DNA of 64,000 nucleotides from assembly GCF_001426185.1 (NCBI RefSeq), contig NZ_LMRP01000002.1, positions 372,157 through 436,156 on the forward strand. The letters are read 5' to 3'. The stretch's first letter is position 1, and every line of letters begins with the position of its first letter. Both the position numbers and the translations under genes were made by a program. Of the stretch, positions 45,085 through 54,679 are shown in pieces. The DNA is from Rhodococcus sp. Leaf247 (GTDB lineage: Bacteria > Actinomycetota > Actinomycetes > Mycobacteriales > Mycobacteriaceae). Below the pieces are notes generated by a model, which was given only the letters and a program-made list of their open reading frames with translations, searched no databases and was not told the origin of the DNA.

Positions 45085-45763
45085 GTGCTGCACTCCCTGC
45101 TGCTGCTGCTGCCTGGGCGCGAGCGCGCAGCATGCCGGCGGGAGCAACGTCCTCGATCGGCAGACCACGACGAGCCGCGACCTCTTCCGGACGCTGCAGG
45201 CTCTTGAGAGCTGCAACGGTGGCGTGCACGACGTTGATCGCGTTGTCGCTACCGAGCGACTTGGCGAGGATGTCGTGGACACCTGCACACTCGAGCACGG
45301 CACGCACCGCGCCACCGGCGATGACACCGGTACCGGGGCTTGCCGGGCGCAGCATGACCACACCGGCCGCAGCCTCACCCTGAACGGGGTGCGTGATCGT
45401 GCTACCGATCAGCGGGACGCGGAAGAAGCTCTTGCGAGCCTCCTCGACACCCTTCTGAATGGCTGCGGGAACTTCCTTGGCCTTGCCGTAGCCGACGCCG
45501 ACCAGTCCGTTGCCGTCTCCGACGATCACGAGGGCGGTGAAGCTGAAGCGACGACCACCCTTCACGACCTTGGAGACGCGGTTGATCGCGACTACGCGCT
45601 CGAGGTTGTTCTTCTCCGGGGCGTTTCCGCCACGCTGGTCGCGACCGCCGCGACCGCCGCCGCGGTTGTCTCCACCGCCACGGTTGTCACCTCCGGCCGC
45701 ATTGGGTCCACTGTTGGCTCCGGCGGGTCCGCTTCCGCCGTCACGCCGTTGACGTCCCGGCAT
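45077..45763 (-). CDS. rpsE: 30S ribosomal protein S5 (uS5)
   Basis: 228 aa. The first 50 residues are a Gly/Asn/Arg-rich disordered extension ([18 protein letters not shown]) absent from most short S5 proteins. Then come the S5 double-stranded RNA-binding fold ([21 protein letters not shown]) and the C-terminal domain. 46 bases separate it from rplR. Confidence 0.97.
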   Translation of the reverse strand: MPGRQRRDGGSGPAGANSGPNAAGGDNRGGGDNRGGGRGGRDQRGGNAPEKNNLERVVAINRVSKVVKGGRRFSFTALVIVGDGNGLVGVGYGKAKEVPAAIQKGVEEARKSFFRVPLIGSTITHPVQGEAAAGVVMLRPASPGTGVIAGGAVRAVLECAGVHDILAKSLGSDNAINVVHATVAALKSLQRPEEVAARRGLPIEDVAPAGMLRARAQAAAAAGSAAHG

Positions 45764-45809
45764 CAGGCTGTCCTTCCGTTGATGAGCTGAATCTTCGCTG
45801 CGTTGGTCA

Positions 45810-46220
45810 TCAGAACTTCAACCCGCCTTCGCGAGCTGCATCGGCGAGTGCCGCGATGCGTCCGGCATAACCGTGGCCGCCGCGGTCGAAGACCACAGCG
45901 TCGATGCCGGCTGCCTTGGCACGCTCGGCGATGAGTGCGCCGACCTTCGCGCCGCGGGCCTTCTTGTCGCCCTCCGTCGCACGCACATCGGCTTCGATGC
46001 TGGACGCGGACGCGAGAGTGCGGCCGGTCAGATCGTCGATGAGCTGTGCGTGCAGGTGACGCGACGAGCGGTTGACCACGAGGCGAGGGCGCTCGGCAGT
46101 GCCGGACACCTTCTTGCGCAGGCGGAAGTGACGGCGCGTCTTGGACAGGCGACGACGCGTGGATGCGTCCTTGCCCAGCGGGATGCGCTTCGGGTTCGAA
46201 GTTGGTGCAGAGTTGCTCAT
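45810..46220 (-). CDS. rplR: 50S ribosomal protein L18 (uL18)
   Basis: About 136 aa, 5S rRNA-binding ([44 protein letters not shown]). Start ATG at 46220, with AGGT nearby; a GTG directly before it (46223) overlaps the rplF stop and is an equally possible start. Confidence 0.96.
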   Translation of the reverse strand: MSNSAPTSNPKRIPLGKDASTRRRLSKTRRHFRLRKKVSGTAERPRLVVNRSSRHLHAQLIDDLTGRTLASASSIEADVRATEGDKKARGAKVGALIAERAKAAGIDAVVFDRGGHGYAGRIAALADAAREGGLKF

Positions 46221-46759
46221 CACTTACCTGTCTTTCCGACCTTGCGGCGGATCTGCTCACCCTCGTACCGAACGCCCTTGCCCTTGTACGGGTCGGGACG
46301 ACGGAGACGACGGATGTTGGCAGAGATCTGGCCGACCTTCTGCTTGTCGATACCCGAAACCGAGAATCGGGTGGGCGTCTCGACTGCGAAGGTGATGCCG
46401 TCGGGCGCCGTGATCGGCACCGGGTGGCTGTAGCCGAGAGCGAACTCGAGGTCGCTGCCCTTCAGTGCCACGCGGTAACCGACGCCGTGAATCTCCATCT
46501 TCGTGGTGTAACCGGTGGTCACACCCGTGATGAGGTTCGCGACGAGAGTGCGCGAGAGGCCGTGGAGCGAGCGGCTACGACGCTCGTCGTCGGGCCGAGA
46601 AACCGAGAGGGATCCGTCATCGTTCTTGGCGATGGTGATCGGCTCTGCGATGGTGAGACTCAAGGTGCCCTTGGGGCCCTTGACGGTGACATCCTGGCCG
46701 GCGATGGTGACATCGACTCCGGCGGGAACTGTCACAGGAAGCTTTCCGATACGCGACAT
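46220..46759 (-). CDS. rplF: 50S ribosomal protein L6 (uL6)
   Basis: A 179-aa protein with the two L6 repeats and signature [21 protein letters not shown] at the C-terminus. It lies 14 bases after rpsH. Confidence 0.97.
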   Translation of the reverse strand: MSRIGKLPVTVPAGVDVTIAGQDVTVKGPKGTLSLTIAEPITIAKNDDGSLSVSRPDDERRSRSLHGLSRTLVANLITGVTTGYTTKMEIHGVGYRVALKGSDLEFALGYSHPVPITAPDGITFAVETPTRFSVSGIDKQKVGQISANIRRLRRPDPYKGKGVRYEGEQIRRKVGKTGK

Positions 46760-46773
46760 AGTGGTGGCCTCCC

Positions 46774-47184
46774 TTACCAGACGTACGCGAGGACTTCGCC
46801 GCCGACGCCCTGATTGGCCGCCTGGCGATCGGTCAGCAAGCCGGTGGACGTGGAGATGATCGCCACGCCGAGGCCGCCGAGCACCTTGGGCAGATTGGTG
46901 GATTTTGCGTACACACGCAGTCCGGGCTTGGACACCCGTCGCACACCGGCGAGGCTGCGCTCGCGGCTGGGACCGTACTTGAGGTCGACGATGAGGGTCT
47001 TGCCCACCTCGGCGTCCTCGGTGCGGTACTCGGAGATGTAGCCCTCACGCTTGAGGATCTCGGCGATGTTCGCCTTGATCTTCGAGTGAGGCAGCTTCAC
47101 CTGATCGTGGTACGCCGAGTTGGCGTTGCGCAGACGTGTCAAGAAGTCTGCGATCGGGTCGGTCATGGTCATGACAGAGTTCAT
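46774..47184 (-). CDS. rpsH: 30S ribosomal protein S8 (uS8)
   Basis: About 136 aa ([19 protein letters not shown] at the front; [26 protein letters not shown] at the end). S8 organises 16S rRNA and represses spc-type operons in some bacteria. Start at 47184 follows AAAGGG; an ATG four codons later is the alternative and matches common annotations. It is the first gene of its transcription unit, after a leader of about 230 bases with two hairpins, because the cluster is broken upstream of it. Confidence 0.96.
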   Translation of the reverse strand: MNSVMTMTDPIADFLTRLRNANSAYHDQVKLPHSKIKANIAEILKREGYISEYRTEDAEVGKTLIVDLKYGPSRERSLAGVRRVSKPGLRVYAKSTNLPKVLGGLGVAIISTSTGLLTDRQAANQGVGGEVLAYVW

Positions 47185-47284
47185 GGCCCTTTCTCGCAGC
47201 GGTTCCCATACAGCACGTGCGAGCTGGTGCCCTGGTAGCAGGGCCTGACTCGTCCCGTCGTGGGCCTACAGCGAAGTGTTCTGT

Positions 47285-47344
47285 CCTGACCGACTGTTGC
47301 CGGTCAGGGGTTGCGCTCCTGCCAGTGCAGACGTGAGCACTGGC
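47285..47344 (-). promoter_or_regulatory. Paired hairpins in the rpsH leader
   Basis: Two perfect 8-bp hairpins with 8-base loops: CCTGACCG/CGGTCAGG (47285-47308) and GCCAGTGC/GCACTGGC (47321-47344). Both lie in the predicted rpsH mRNA leader, upstream of the first coding gene, where ribosomal-protein autoregulation sites are often found. No S8 site motif can be assigned. Confidence 0.5.
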
Positions 47345-47423
47345 GGGTGTTTCGAGCATCATGGCAAGAAACCTGAGTAGCTCGGGTCGTATGCAGGCAT
47401 GACGGTACCCGGGCAACCGGTCA

Positions 47424-47453
47424 AGTGTAGAGGAGCGACCTTCCGGTGGCCAA
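47424..47453 (-). promoter_or_regulatory. Promoter of the rpsH-rplO unit, shared form with rplN
   Basis: On the minus strand TTGGCC (47453-47448), 18 bases, TACACT (47429-47424). The sequence around the -10 continues as TTGACCGGTTGCCCG. The rplN promoter has the same ATTTGG start, TACACT -10 and CGGTTGCCCG downstream block. Confidence 0.7.
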
Positions 47454-47496
47454 ATCGGTGCAGGTTGGAGGGGTGCTGGCGCGTGGGGGGCGTGCG

Positions 47497-48510
47497 GCAG
47501 GGGGTGTGCACACTCGTTGTGGTGAGCGCGCACCCTCTGCAGTCGGCGGTAGAGGGTGTGCGCTTTACGGAGAGGGTGTGCGCTCGGGGGCGTGACGCCG
47601 GTCCGCGGTGGGTTCCGGGGCTGCACGGGGTGTGCACACCTCTTCAGGTGAGCGCACACCCGCTGCAGCCGGCAGCAAGAGGTGTGCGCCTCCCGGAAAG
47701 GGTGTGCGCTTCGCAGGCGCGGCGCTGGTCCGCGCGGTATTCGTGGGCTGCACGGGGTGTGCACACCTCTGCAGGTAAGCGCACACCTCCTCTAGCCGGC
47801 AGTAGAGGGTGTGCGCCTCACGGAAAGGGTGTGCGCTGCGCAGGCGCGGCGCATTCCAGAACTGCACGGGGTGTGCGCTCCACGAAGAGAGTGTGCGCTT
47901 GGAGGCGTGACACAAACTGCTGTGAGTTCCGGAGCTGCACAGGGTGTGCACACCCTTTCAGGTGAGCGCACACCCTCTGCAGTCGGCAGTAAGGGGTGTG
48001 CGCTTCACCGGAAGGGTGTGCGCTTGCTGAGGAAGCGCCCGAGTGCGGCGCATTGCCGTGCTGCAGGGGGTGTGCGCCTCGCAACAAGGGTGTGCGCTTG
48101 GGGGCGTGACGCCGGACCGCGGTGCGTTCCGGAGCTGCACGGGGTGTGCACACCCTTTCAGGTGAGCGCACACCCTCTGCAGTCGGCAGTAGAGGGTGTG
48201 CGCTTCACGGAGAGGGTGTGCGCTCGGGGGCGTGACGCCGGTCCGCGGTGCGTTCCGGGGCTGCACGGGGTGCGCACACCTCTTCAGGTGAGCGCACACC
48301 CTCTGCAGCCGGCTGTAAGGGGTGCGCGCTTCACGAAGAGGGTGTGCGCTTCGCCGGCGCGGCGCATGTCAGAACCGCACGGGGGGCCGCCGGGTGGCGC
48401 AACGCTTTCCCGAGCCGCACGGGGTGTGCGCACCCCTTCTGGCGAGAGTGCACCCACTGCAGTCGGCTGTAAGGGGTGTGCGCTTCACGCGAGGGGTGCG
48501 CACCTCCCCA
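47497..48510 (-). repeat. Large GTGTGCG hairpin repeat array (about seven units, rest of the 1.3-kb rpsH upstream gap)
   Basis: About seven units of roughly 125 bp. Unit landmarks (GGGGTGTGCACAC or variant) recur about every 124-200 bases; the longer intervals contain additional half-units. Each full unit has AGCGCACACCCTCT and AGAGGGTGTGCGCT, which pair as perfect 14-bp arms in the copy at 48159-48202, around a GCAGTCGGCAGT core. A further GGGTGTGCGCT and a GC-rich spacer (GGGGGCGTGACGCCGG) follow. The array lies between the APC permease stop and the rpsH promoter. Translated frames across it are low-complexity and not genes. The 47185-47496 part holds the rpsH leader and promoter. Confidence 0.9.
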
Positions 48511-48515
48511 CGAGC

Positions 48516-50030
48516 TCAGTCCTTGCCGTCTCCACGATCACGCACCCGGTCACCGAGGTTCGCCTTCTCGTCGCGGTCCAACGCTTCGACGTTGATGAAG
48601 CGCGACTTGCCCTGGGTAGCGCGGTTGACGAAGAACGTCACCACCCACAGCGCCACACCGAGCAGCAGCATCGCGCCGGCGATGCGGTATTGGATCATCT
48701 GCGCATCGGTGCGGGCCCATGGTCCGACGAGGAACAGGCACAGCGTGCCTCCGGTGACCGGAACCCAGAGCGGCGCGCTGAAGCCCGTCGTCTCCTTCTT
48801 GCGCTTGAGCACCAGGTTGGCGACGTTGACCACCGCAAACACGCACAGCAGCAGCAGTCCGGTCGTTCCGGACAGTGCGCTGACGACCGAGTTTCCCTGC
48901 AGCTGGTTCACCACGACGATCAGGACCAGTGCCATGACCGTCGAGAAGACGATGGCGGCCCACGGCGAGCGACGCGTCGGCAGCACGGCACTGAGGGACT
49001 TCGGCAGGATTCGCTGCCGGCCCAGTCCGTAGATCAACCGGCTCGCCATCAGCATGTTGATCAGGGCGGTGTTGGCGACGGCGAACACCGTCAGGTACGG
49101 GAAGATCTCGTCGATCGGGAGTCCCGGCGCACCGAGTCGCACGACGTGGAGCAGGATGCCTTCGCTGCCGGAGTCGTAGTCGAGCGGCAGCACCGCGATC
49201 ACGGCGACGACTACCAGAACGTAGATGAGGCAAGCGATTCCGAGACCGGAGAGCATCATCTTCGGGAAGATCTTCTCCGGTTCCTTGGTCTCCTCGACCA
49301 TGTTCACGGAATCCTCGAAGCCGACCATCGCGAAGAACGCGATCGTCGTCGCGACGGTGACGGCCAGGAACCAGCCCTTCTCGTTGGCGTCGTCGAACAC
49401 CACCAGATTGGCGATGTCACCTTCGGCGCTACCACTTCCCACGGCAACGAATCCGATGGCGATGACAATGGCGAGCGCTGCCATCTCGATGATCGTCAGG
49501 ACGACATTGAACTTCACCGACTCGCCGACGCCGCGCAGGTTGATCGCCGCCAGCAGCACCATGAATCCGAGGGCGACCACCAGCTGGGCCGTGTCACCGG
49601 TGGGCACGTCGAACCACCCGACGCCGTCCTCGGTGGAGAACGTCTCATGCAGTCCCGCAAGCAGATTGCCGGCGACGACGTTCGAGGACGTGGACGCGCT
49701 GGTGATGCCGGAACAGATCACGGCGAATGCCACCAGGAACGTCGCGAAGTGCACACCGAACGCCTTGTGCGTGTACAGCGCGGCGCCGGCCGCCTGCGGA
49801 TATTTGCACACGAGCTCGAGGTAGGAGAACGCGGTCAATGTCGCGACGACGAACGCGAGGATGAACGGCAGCCACGCCATTCCGCCCACGTTCGAGATCA
49901 TGTCGCCGGTGACCGCGTAGACACCGGCGCCGAGAATGTCGCCGACGATGAACAACAGCAGCAGTCCGGGTCCGAGGACTCGCTTGAGTTCCGGCGATTC
50001 CGACGTCTCGGTCTCCGCGATCTGAGTCAT
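48516..50030 (-). CDS. APC-family amino acid permease
   Basis: A 504-aa, roughly 12-helix transporter. The first helix LGPGLLLLFIVGDILGAGVYAVTG carries the APC substrate-binding GAGVY signature; the later FEDSVNMVEETKEPEKIFP matches the conserved cytoplasmic loop of amino acid/polyamine permeases. The ATG at 50030 has GGAGG immediately upstream. The gene interrupts the ribosomal cluster between rpsN and rpsH. Substrate cannot be told. Confidence 0.9.
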   Translation of the reverse strand: MTQIAETETSESPELKRVLGPGLLLLFIVGDILGAGVYAVTGDMISNVGGMAWLPFILAFVVATLTAFSYLELVCKYPQAAGAALYTHKAFGVHFATFLVAFAVICSGITSASTSSNVVAGNLLAGLHETFSTEDGVGWFDVPTGDTAQLVVALGFMVLLAAINLRGVGESVKFNVVLTIIEMAALAIVIAIGFVAVGSGSAEGDIANLVVFDDANEKGWFLAVTVATTIAFFAMVGFEDSVNMVEETKEPEKIFPKMMLSGLGIACLIYVLVVVAVIAVLPLDYDSGSEGILLHVVRLGAPGLPIDEIFPYLTVFAVANTALINMLMASRLIYGLGRQRILPKSLSAVLPTRRSPWAAIVFSTVMALVLIVVVNQLQGNSVVSALSGTTGLLLLCVFAVVNVANLVLKRKKETTGFSAPLWVPVTGGTLCLFLVGPWARTDAQMIQYRIAGAMLLLGVALWVVTFFVNRATQGKSRFINVEALDRDEKANLGDRVRDRGDGKD

Positions 50031-50124
50031 GATTCCTCCGCTCACTCCCCCGTCGCGCAACCCTAAGCCCGACGCCGTGTCCGCGCGCGGCATATGGTGC
50101 GGACACGCAGAAGGGATTGCGACC

Positions 50125-50562
50125 ATGAAGCTACGCACCGAGTTGGTGTCGACCGGGGGAAATACCGCCGGATTCCGGATTCCGGACGAGGCGGTAGAGG
50201 CCCTGGGAGGTGGGAAGCGCCCGAAGGTGGCGGTGACCGTCTCGGGTTTCACCTACCGCTCGTCGATCGCGCGCATGGGCGACGAGTACTGGCTGGGAAT
50301 GAGTCAGGATCGACGCCGCGACGCCGGCATCGAACCCGGCCAGGAGTACGACCTCGACATCGTCCTCGACGACGCCGTTCGTACCGTCGACGTGCCGTCG
50401 GATCTCGCGGACGCCCTCGCTGCGGACACGAGTGCCGCTGCGACGTGGAAGTCATGGTCCTACACGAAGCAGAACCAGGTAGCGGTGGGACTGACCGGCG
50501 CCAGGAAGCCGGAGACCCGCGCCGCGCGACTGGCAAAGGCGCTGGCAGAACTCCGGTCCTGA
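50125..50562 (+). CDS. DUF1905/YdeI-like (OmpD-associated) protein
   Basis: 145 aa. The first ~90 residues form the small DUF1905 beta-barrel (GFRIPDEAVEALGGGKRPKVAVTVSGFTYRSSIARMGDEY). The rest (DLADALAADTSAAATWKSWSYTKQNQ and GARKPETRAARLAKALAEL) is the YdeI/OmdA helical segment. The role of this family is not known. ATG at 50125 follows AAGGGA. It is divergent from APC and faces rpsN across a shared terminator. Confidence 0.85.
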   Translation: MKLRTELVSTGGNTAGFRIPDEAVEALGGGKRPKVAVTVSGFTYRSSIARMGDEYWLGMSQDRRRDAGIEPGQEYDLDIVLDDAVRTVDVPSDLADALAADTSAAATWKSWSYTKQNQVAVGLTGARKPETRAARLAKALAELRS

Positions 50563-50566
50563 ACGC

Positions 50567-50601
50567 CGAAAGGCCCGAGCCGTGACGGCTCGGGCCTTTC
50601 G
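50567..50601. terminator. Bidirectional terminator between DUF1905 gene and rpsN
   Basis: Perfect 15-bp arms CGAAAGGCCCGAGCC / GGCTCGGGCCTTTCG around a 5-base loop. The A-run/T-run flank suits transcription from both sides, ending the rplN-rpsN unit and the DUF1905 gene. Confidence 0.88.
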
Positions 50602-50614
50602 GGTGGGGATCAGA

Positions 50615-50800
50615 TCACCAGGAGCTCTTGTGCACTCCGGGAAGCTCTCCGCGGTGCGCCATCTCGCGCACGCAGATGCGGCAGAGACCGAACTTGCGGA
50701 ACACCGAGTGCGGGCGACCGCACCGCTGGCAGCGCGTGTAGGCGCGGACCGCGAACTTCGGCTTCTTGTTGGCCTTGTTGACCAGTGCCTTCTTTGCCAT
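50615..50800 (-). CDS. rpsN: 30S ribosomal protein S14, zinc-binding type
   Basis: 61 aa (uS14). Two CxxC pairs at 24/27 and 40/43 ([22 protein letters not shown]) form the zinc site. This is the short zinc-dependent paralogue. Last gene of its unit. Confidence 0.97.
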   Translation of the reverse strand: MAKKALVNKANKKPKFAVRAYTRCQRCGRPHSVFRKFGLCRICVREMAHRGELPGVHKSSW

Positions 50801-50804
50801 ACGC

Positions 50805-51371
50805 TCAGATCTCCTTGAACGGGAAGCCGAGGTGCTTGAGCAGCGCGCGGCCTTCGTCGTTGTTGGTTGCCGTCGTGACGACGGTGATGTCCATACCGCG
50901 AGGGCGGTCGATCTTGTCGACGTCGATCTCGTGGAACATCGACTGCTCGTTCAGGCCGAACGTGTAGTTGCCGTTGCCGTCGAACTGCGTGCCCGACAGG
51001 CCGCGGAAGTCCCTGATGCGGGGAAGCGCGATGGACACGAGACGGTCCAGGAACTCCCACATACGGTCGCCGCGCAGCGTGACGCGCGCGCCGATGGGCA
51101 TTCCCTCGCGGAGCTTGAACTGCGCGATGGACTTACGAGCCTTGCGGATCTCGGGCTTCTGGCCGGTGATCGCGGCGAGGTCTGCGACCGCACCGTTGAT
51201 CAGCTTCGCGTCACGGGCGGCGTCGCCGACACCCATGTTGACGACGACCTTGACAACGCCGGGGATCTGCATGACGTTCGCGTACTCGAACTCGGTGTTC
51301 AGCGCGTCCTTGATCTCCTCGCGGTAGCGAGTCTTCAGGCGCGGAACGATCTTGTTCTCGGTGGTCGTCAT
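50805..51371 (-). CDS. rplE: 50S ribosomal protein L5 (uL5)
   Basis: A 188-aa 5S rRNA-binding protein ([48 protein letters not shown]). Its start overlaps the rplX stop by one base; rpsN follows after four bases. Confidence 0.97.
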   Translation of the reverse strand: MTTTENKIVPRLKTRYREEIKDALNTEFEYANVMQIPGVVKVVVNMGVGDAARDAKLINGAVADLAAITGQKPEIRKARKSIAQFKLREGMPIGARVTLRGDRMWEFLDRLVSIALPRIRDFRGLSGTQFDGNGNYTFGLNEQSMFHEIDVDKIDRPRGMDITVVTTATNNDEGRALLKHLGFPFKEI

Positions 51372-51685
51372 CAGATGTCCTTCCCGTTCTTACGGGAAAT
51401 CCGAACGCGCTTGCCGTTGTCGTCGGTGCGGTAGCCCACGCGAGTGGGGTTGCCGTCCGAGTCGATGACCGCGACGTTCGAAACGTGAATGGGGGCTTCC
51501 TGCGTGACGATGCCGCCCGAGGATGCGCCGCGCTCGTTGGCCGAGACAGCGGTGTGCTTCTTGATGCGGTTGACGCCCTCGACGAGGATCTTGGAGGTCT
51601 CCGGGTAGGCCGTGATGACCTTGCCCTTGGCTCCCTTGTCCTTGCCCGAGATGACGATGACCGTGTCGCCCTTGTGCACCTTCAT
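51371..51685 (-). CDS. rplX: 50S ribosomal protein L24 (uL24)
   Basis: 104 aa with an N-terminal KOW motif ([20 protein letters not shown]). ATG at 51685 has GGAGGTG upstream; the longer frame to 52012 is the shadow of rplN. Confidence 0.97.
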   Translation of the reverse strand: MKVHKGDTVIVISGKDKGAKGKVITAYPETSKILVEGVNRIKKHTAVSANERGASSGGIVTQEAPIHVSNVAVIDSDGNPTRVGYRTDDNGKRVRISRKNGKDI

Positions 51686-51686
51686 C

Positions 51687-52055
51687 TCACAACACCTCCG
51701 GAGCCAGCGACACGATGCGCATGAACTTCTTCTCGCGCAGCTCGCGGCCGACCGGGCCGAAGATGCGGGTACCGCGGGGGTCGTTGTCAGGCTTGATGAG
51801 AACGGCAGCGTTCTCGTCGAACTTGATGTACGAACCGTCGGCGCGGCGACGCTCCTTCGTGGTGCGGACGATGACGGCCTTGACGACCTCGCCCTTCTTG
51901 ATGTTTCCACCGGGGATCGCGTCCTTGACGGTGGCGACGATGACGTCGCCGATCCCGGCGTAACGGCGTGACGAACCACCGAGAACGCGAATGCACAAGA
52001 TTTCCTTGGCACCCGTGTTGTCGGCGACGCGAAGCCGCGACTCCTGCTGAATCAT
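51687..52055 (-). CDS. rplN: 50S ribosomal protein L14 (uL14)
   Basis: 122 aa ([20 protein letters not shown]). First gene of its unit, with its own promoter. The leader of about 100 bases includes a perfect 12-base palindrome GACGCATGCGTC at 52130. Confidence 0.97.
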   Translation of the reverse strand: MIQQESRLRVADNTGAKEILCIRVLGGSSRRYAGIGDVIVATVKDAIPGGNIKKGEVVKAVIVRTTKERRRADGSYIKFDENAAVLIKPDNDPRGTRIFGPVGRELREKKFMRIVSLAPEVL

Positions 52056-52160
52056 GGGTCTCCTTGATGACCTGGATGTACGTACGTGCCGGATACCGAC
52101 CCGACACGCGCGGTCTCGTCGACCGGGCGGACGCATGCGTCTACCACGGGCAACCGCTCT

Positions 52161-52189
52161 AGTGTAGGGAACACGCGGGTGGGAACCAA
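52161..52189 (-). promoter_or_regulatory. Promoter of the rplN-rpsN unit, shared form with rpsH
   Basis: On the minus strand TTGGTT (52189-52184), 17 bases, TACACT (52166-52161), then a CGGTTGCCCG block also found after the rpsH -10. The similarity of both sites suggests a common promoter class. Confidence 0.7.
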
Positions 52190-52253
52190 ATCGCGTTCCC
52201 TGCCGGTCCGCTGTCGACCACCCGTGTCGGGCTCCGGTGGCAGACTGTCCCTC

Positions 52254-53558
52254 GTGTACAGCCTAGCGAGGGGCGAGAACCGCCCCGCACCGTCGGAAGG
52301 TCTCGACATCACGGTCGCCGGGGCTGCAGTGGACGTGTCCGCGCTGCTGCTCACCGGGTCGGGGAAGGTGCGGTCGGATTCGGACCTCGTCTTCTTCAAC
52401 AACCCTGTCGGGCCGGGTGTCACGTACGGCGCCGGCGGTATCCGCGTCGACACGCGGGCGGTCCCTGGCGACATCGAGACGGTGGCGGTCACCGCGAGCC
52501 TCGACGGATCCGGTCCCACCACGTTCGCCGGTCTGCCTCTACGCATCAGCGTCGGCAGCGACCTCGTCTTCGACATGACGGGCCTCACCAGTGAGACCGC
52601 CGTCGTGTGCGTCGAGATCTACCGACGCGGAGACAGCTGGAAGGTGCGCGCCGTCGGGCAGGGGTTCGACGACGGACTCGCCGGCATCGCGACGAATTTC
52701 GGGATCAGCGTCGACGACGAACCCGCACCCGCGCAGACGCCACCGCCGGTCGCAGCACCGCGACAGACACCTGCAGCACCCACCCGGGCACCATCACCCG
52801 TACCGATCCAGGGAGCACTGGCCGTGAGAAGTGAACTGTTCGCCCCCAGCAATGCCGAGGTCCAGGGCGCCGGCATCCAGAAGCAGGGCAGCAAGTTGGC
52901 CCGCGTCGCGATGAACGGCGAGATCATGGCCCGCTCGGGTTCCATGGTCGCCTACCAGGGCGACCTGAAGTTCGAGGCGCAGGGATCCGGCGGTATCGGC
53001 AACATGATCCGCCGCACCATGACGGGCGAGGGTGTGCCGCTGATGAAGGTGTCGGGGCGCGGTGACCTGTTCCTCGCGAACGCGGCGCAAGACGTGCACA
53101 TCATCGACCTCGACGGCAGTGACGGCCTGACCATCAACGGCGCCAACGTGCTGGCCTTCGACTCGACTCTGACGTACCGCATCGGTCGCGTCCAGGGAGC
53201 GGCCGCGAGCAGCAACGCGGGGCTGTTCAACTGCATCTTCACCGGTCAGGGCCGCATCGCCATCACGACCGACGGTCAACCCGTCGTCCTGAACGTCGAT
53301 CAGCCGACGTTCGCGGACCCTCAGGCGGCGGTGGCGTGGTCGTCGAGTCTGCAGACGTCGGTCAAGAGCAACGACCAGCTGAACTTCGGAACGCTGATCG
53401 GCCGGAGCACCGGCGAGCGCTTCACGCTGCAGTTCTCCGGGCAGGGATTCGTCGTGGTGCAGCCGTCCGAGCAGCCCCCGGGCGGCTTCGTCGGCGGCAC
53501 CGGTGGCGGACAGCAGGCCGGAGTCGGCGGCGCGCTCGGTGGCCTGCTCGGACGGTGA
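52254..53558 (+). CDS. TerD-domain / AIM24-domain fusion protein
   Basis: About 434 aa. Residues 1-165 resemble TerD-family stress proteins ([62 protein letters not shown]). A Pro/Ala/Gln-rich linker follows (166-200), then an AIM24 domain ([57 protein letters not shown]). The Gly-rich tail ends the protein. TerD proteins bind calcium and are linked to tellurite and phage resistance. The GTG start is inferred from where TerD-like homology begins. First gene of a four-gene set. Confidence 0.85.
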   Translation: MYSLARGENRPAPSEGLDITVAGAAVDVSALLLTGSGKVRSDSDLVFFNNPVGPGVTYGAGGIRVDTRAVPGDIETVAVTASLDGSGPTTFAGLPLRISVGSDLVFDMTGLTSETAVVCVEIYRRGDSWKVRAVGQGFDDGLAGIATNFGISVDDEPAPAQTPPPVAAPRQTPAAPTRAPSPVPIQGALAVRSELFAPSNAEVQGAGIQKQGSKLARVAMNGEIMARSGSMVAYQGDLKFEAQGSGGIGNMIRRTMTGEGVPLMKVSGRGDLFLANAAQDVHIIDLDGSDGLTINGANVLAFDSTLTYRIGRVQGAAASSNAGLFNCIFTGQGRIAITTDGQPVVLNVDQPTFADPQAAVAWSSSLQTSVKSNDQLNFGTLIGRSTGERFTLQFSGQGFVVVQPSEQPPGGFVGGTGGGQQAGVGGALGGLLGR

Positions 53559-53653
53559 CCCGCGCGACACTCGATCCCGTCCCCGGGTACGGTTTCGGGG
53601 ATGGTAACCGTCGGTGCGACCGCTATCTCCGGTGCGGAGGGGGTGAGGCCTGA

Positions 53654-54679
53654 ATGACGTATGCCGACTCGTCGACCACCACGTCGTGGTGGCAGCACGC
53701 TCCCCTCGACCGTGTCGCCCGATTGCACGGACCGCGGTTCCGCGACCTGGCCGAATCGGTGGATCCCCTACCGGACAGTGCGCCGGCAGTGCTCTTCTTC
53801 GGCTTGTCGGGCGGTACCGCGTCGCAGATCGTGGACGCCGTCGTCGACGCGCTCGAACGTGCCGCGCTGGATCTCGTCCCGCAGTGGCTGCCCGGTGCGG
53901 TGGACGCGGACGACCACTCGTCGTTGGCTCGCGGCAGCGCCCGTGCCAGGGCGCTCGAGGTCGCGGCGACCACCGACCACTTCGGCCCCTACCTCGCCCA
54001 CCTGGCCGACGCCTACGTCTCCGGTCGACCCCCGCGTGACGACGCGTACTCCCGTGAGACCAGAGCAACCGGAGCCGGACGCGTCGTCGCGCAGGCGAAC
54101 GGACGTCGGTCCGCGGTCCTGATCGTCGACATCCCGGTCGACGCCGACGTCGATGCCGTGTCGGCGGCCGCGGAGTGGTTGTGCGGCACCGGTATCGGGG
54201 TCTGGCTCACCGGCGCCGGTGCGGTGGAACGCTTCCCGTCGATACGCGTCGACGCACCGCCCGCGCCCGCCGATGTCAGCACCATCGTCGACAGGTTCCG
54301 CCCGTTGGGGTATCCGCCCGTCGAGGGTCGTCCCCATGCGGCCAGTGCAGCGGAATCACTCCTCTACCGTCTCCTGTCGACTCGCGAATGGGCTGCCGGG
54401 CGGGTGCACAATCGCGTCGTGAAATTGTCGGAGTTGAGTCGACCGTTCACCATCGACGTGCTGTGGGACGAGGAGAAGGTGGCCGTCGAGATCGACGGAC
54501 CCGAGCACCGCGCCCGAGCGATGTTCTCCGACGACCGCTCTCGCGACAACCTGCTGCAGACGCACGGATACATCGTGTTGCGGTTCACCAACGAGGACAT
54601 GCTGACCGACCACGGACGTGTCGTGGCCATGATCGAACAGACTCTGCACCGACGACGTACGAAGGGGACTGCAACGTGA
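53654..54679 (+). CDS. Putative DUF559-type PD-(D/E)XK nuclease with uncharacterised N-terminal domain
   Basis: A 341-aa protein. The last ~90 residues match the DUF559 endonuclease-like fold: FTIDVLWDEEKVAVEIDGPEH, DDRSRDNLLQTHGYIVLRFTNEDM. Asp in IDVLW and Glu/Asp in VEIDG are the expected metal ligands. The first 240 residues are unrecognised; they contain FFGLSGGTASQIVDAVV, alpha/beta in character. ATG at 53654 follows GGAGGGGG. Its stop overlaps the next GTG (GTGA), showing translation coupling. It may cleave DNA in a partner-dependent way (inference). Confidence 0.7.
   Translation: MTYADSSTTTSWWQHAPLDRVARLHGPRFRDLAESVDPLPDSAPAVLFFGLSGGTASQIVDAVVDALERAALDLVPQWLPGAVDADDHSSLARGSARARALEVAATTDHFGPYLAHLADAYVSGRPPRDDAYSRETRATGAGRVVAQANGRRSAVLIVDIPVDADVDAVSAAAEWLCGTGIGVWLTGAGAVERFPSIRVDAPPAPADVSTIVDRFRPLGYPPVEGRPHAASAAESLLYRLLSTREWAAGRVHNRVVKLSELSRPFTIDVLWDEEKVAVEIDGPEHRARAMFSDDRSRDNLLQTHGYIVLRFTNEDMLTDHGRVVAMIEQTLHRRRTKGTAT

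Noticed and set aside
47497..48510. CRISPR array
   Set aside because: Units are long, contain inverted arms, have variable period, and the parts between are themselves similar; no cas genes nearby.
47045..50066. Long open frames on both strands across the repeat array, rich in His, Thr, Cys and Pro
   Set aside because: They are translations of the GTGTGCG repeat, low in complexity, without start signals, and overlap the real APC gene on the other strand.
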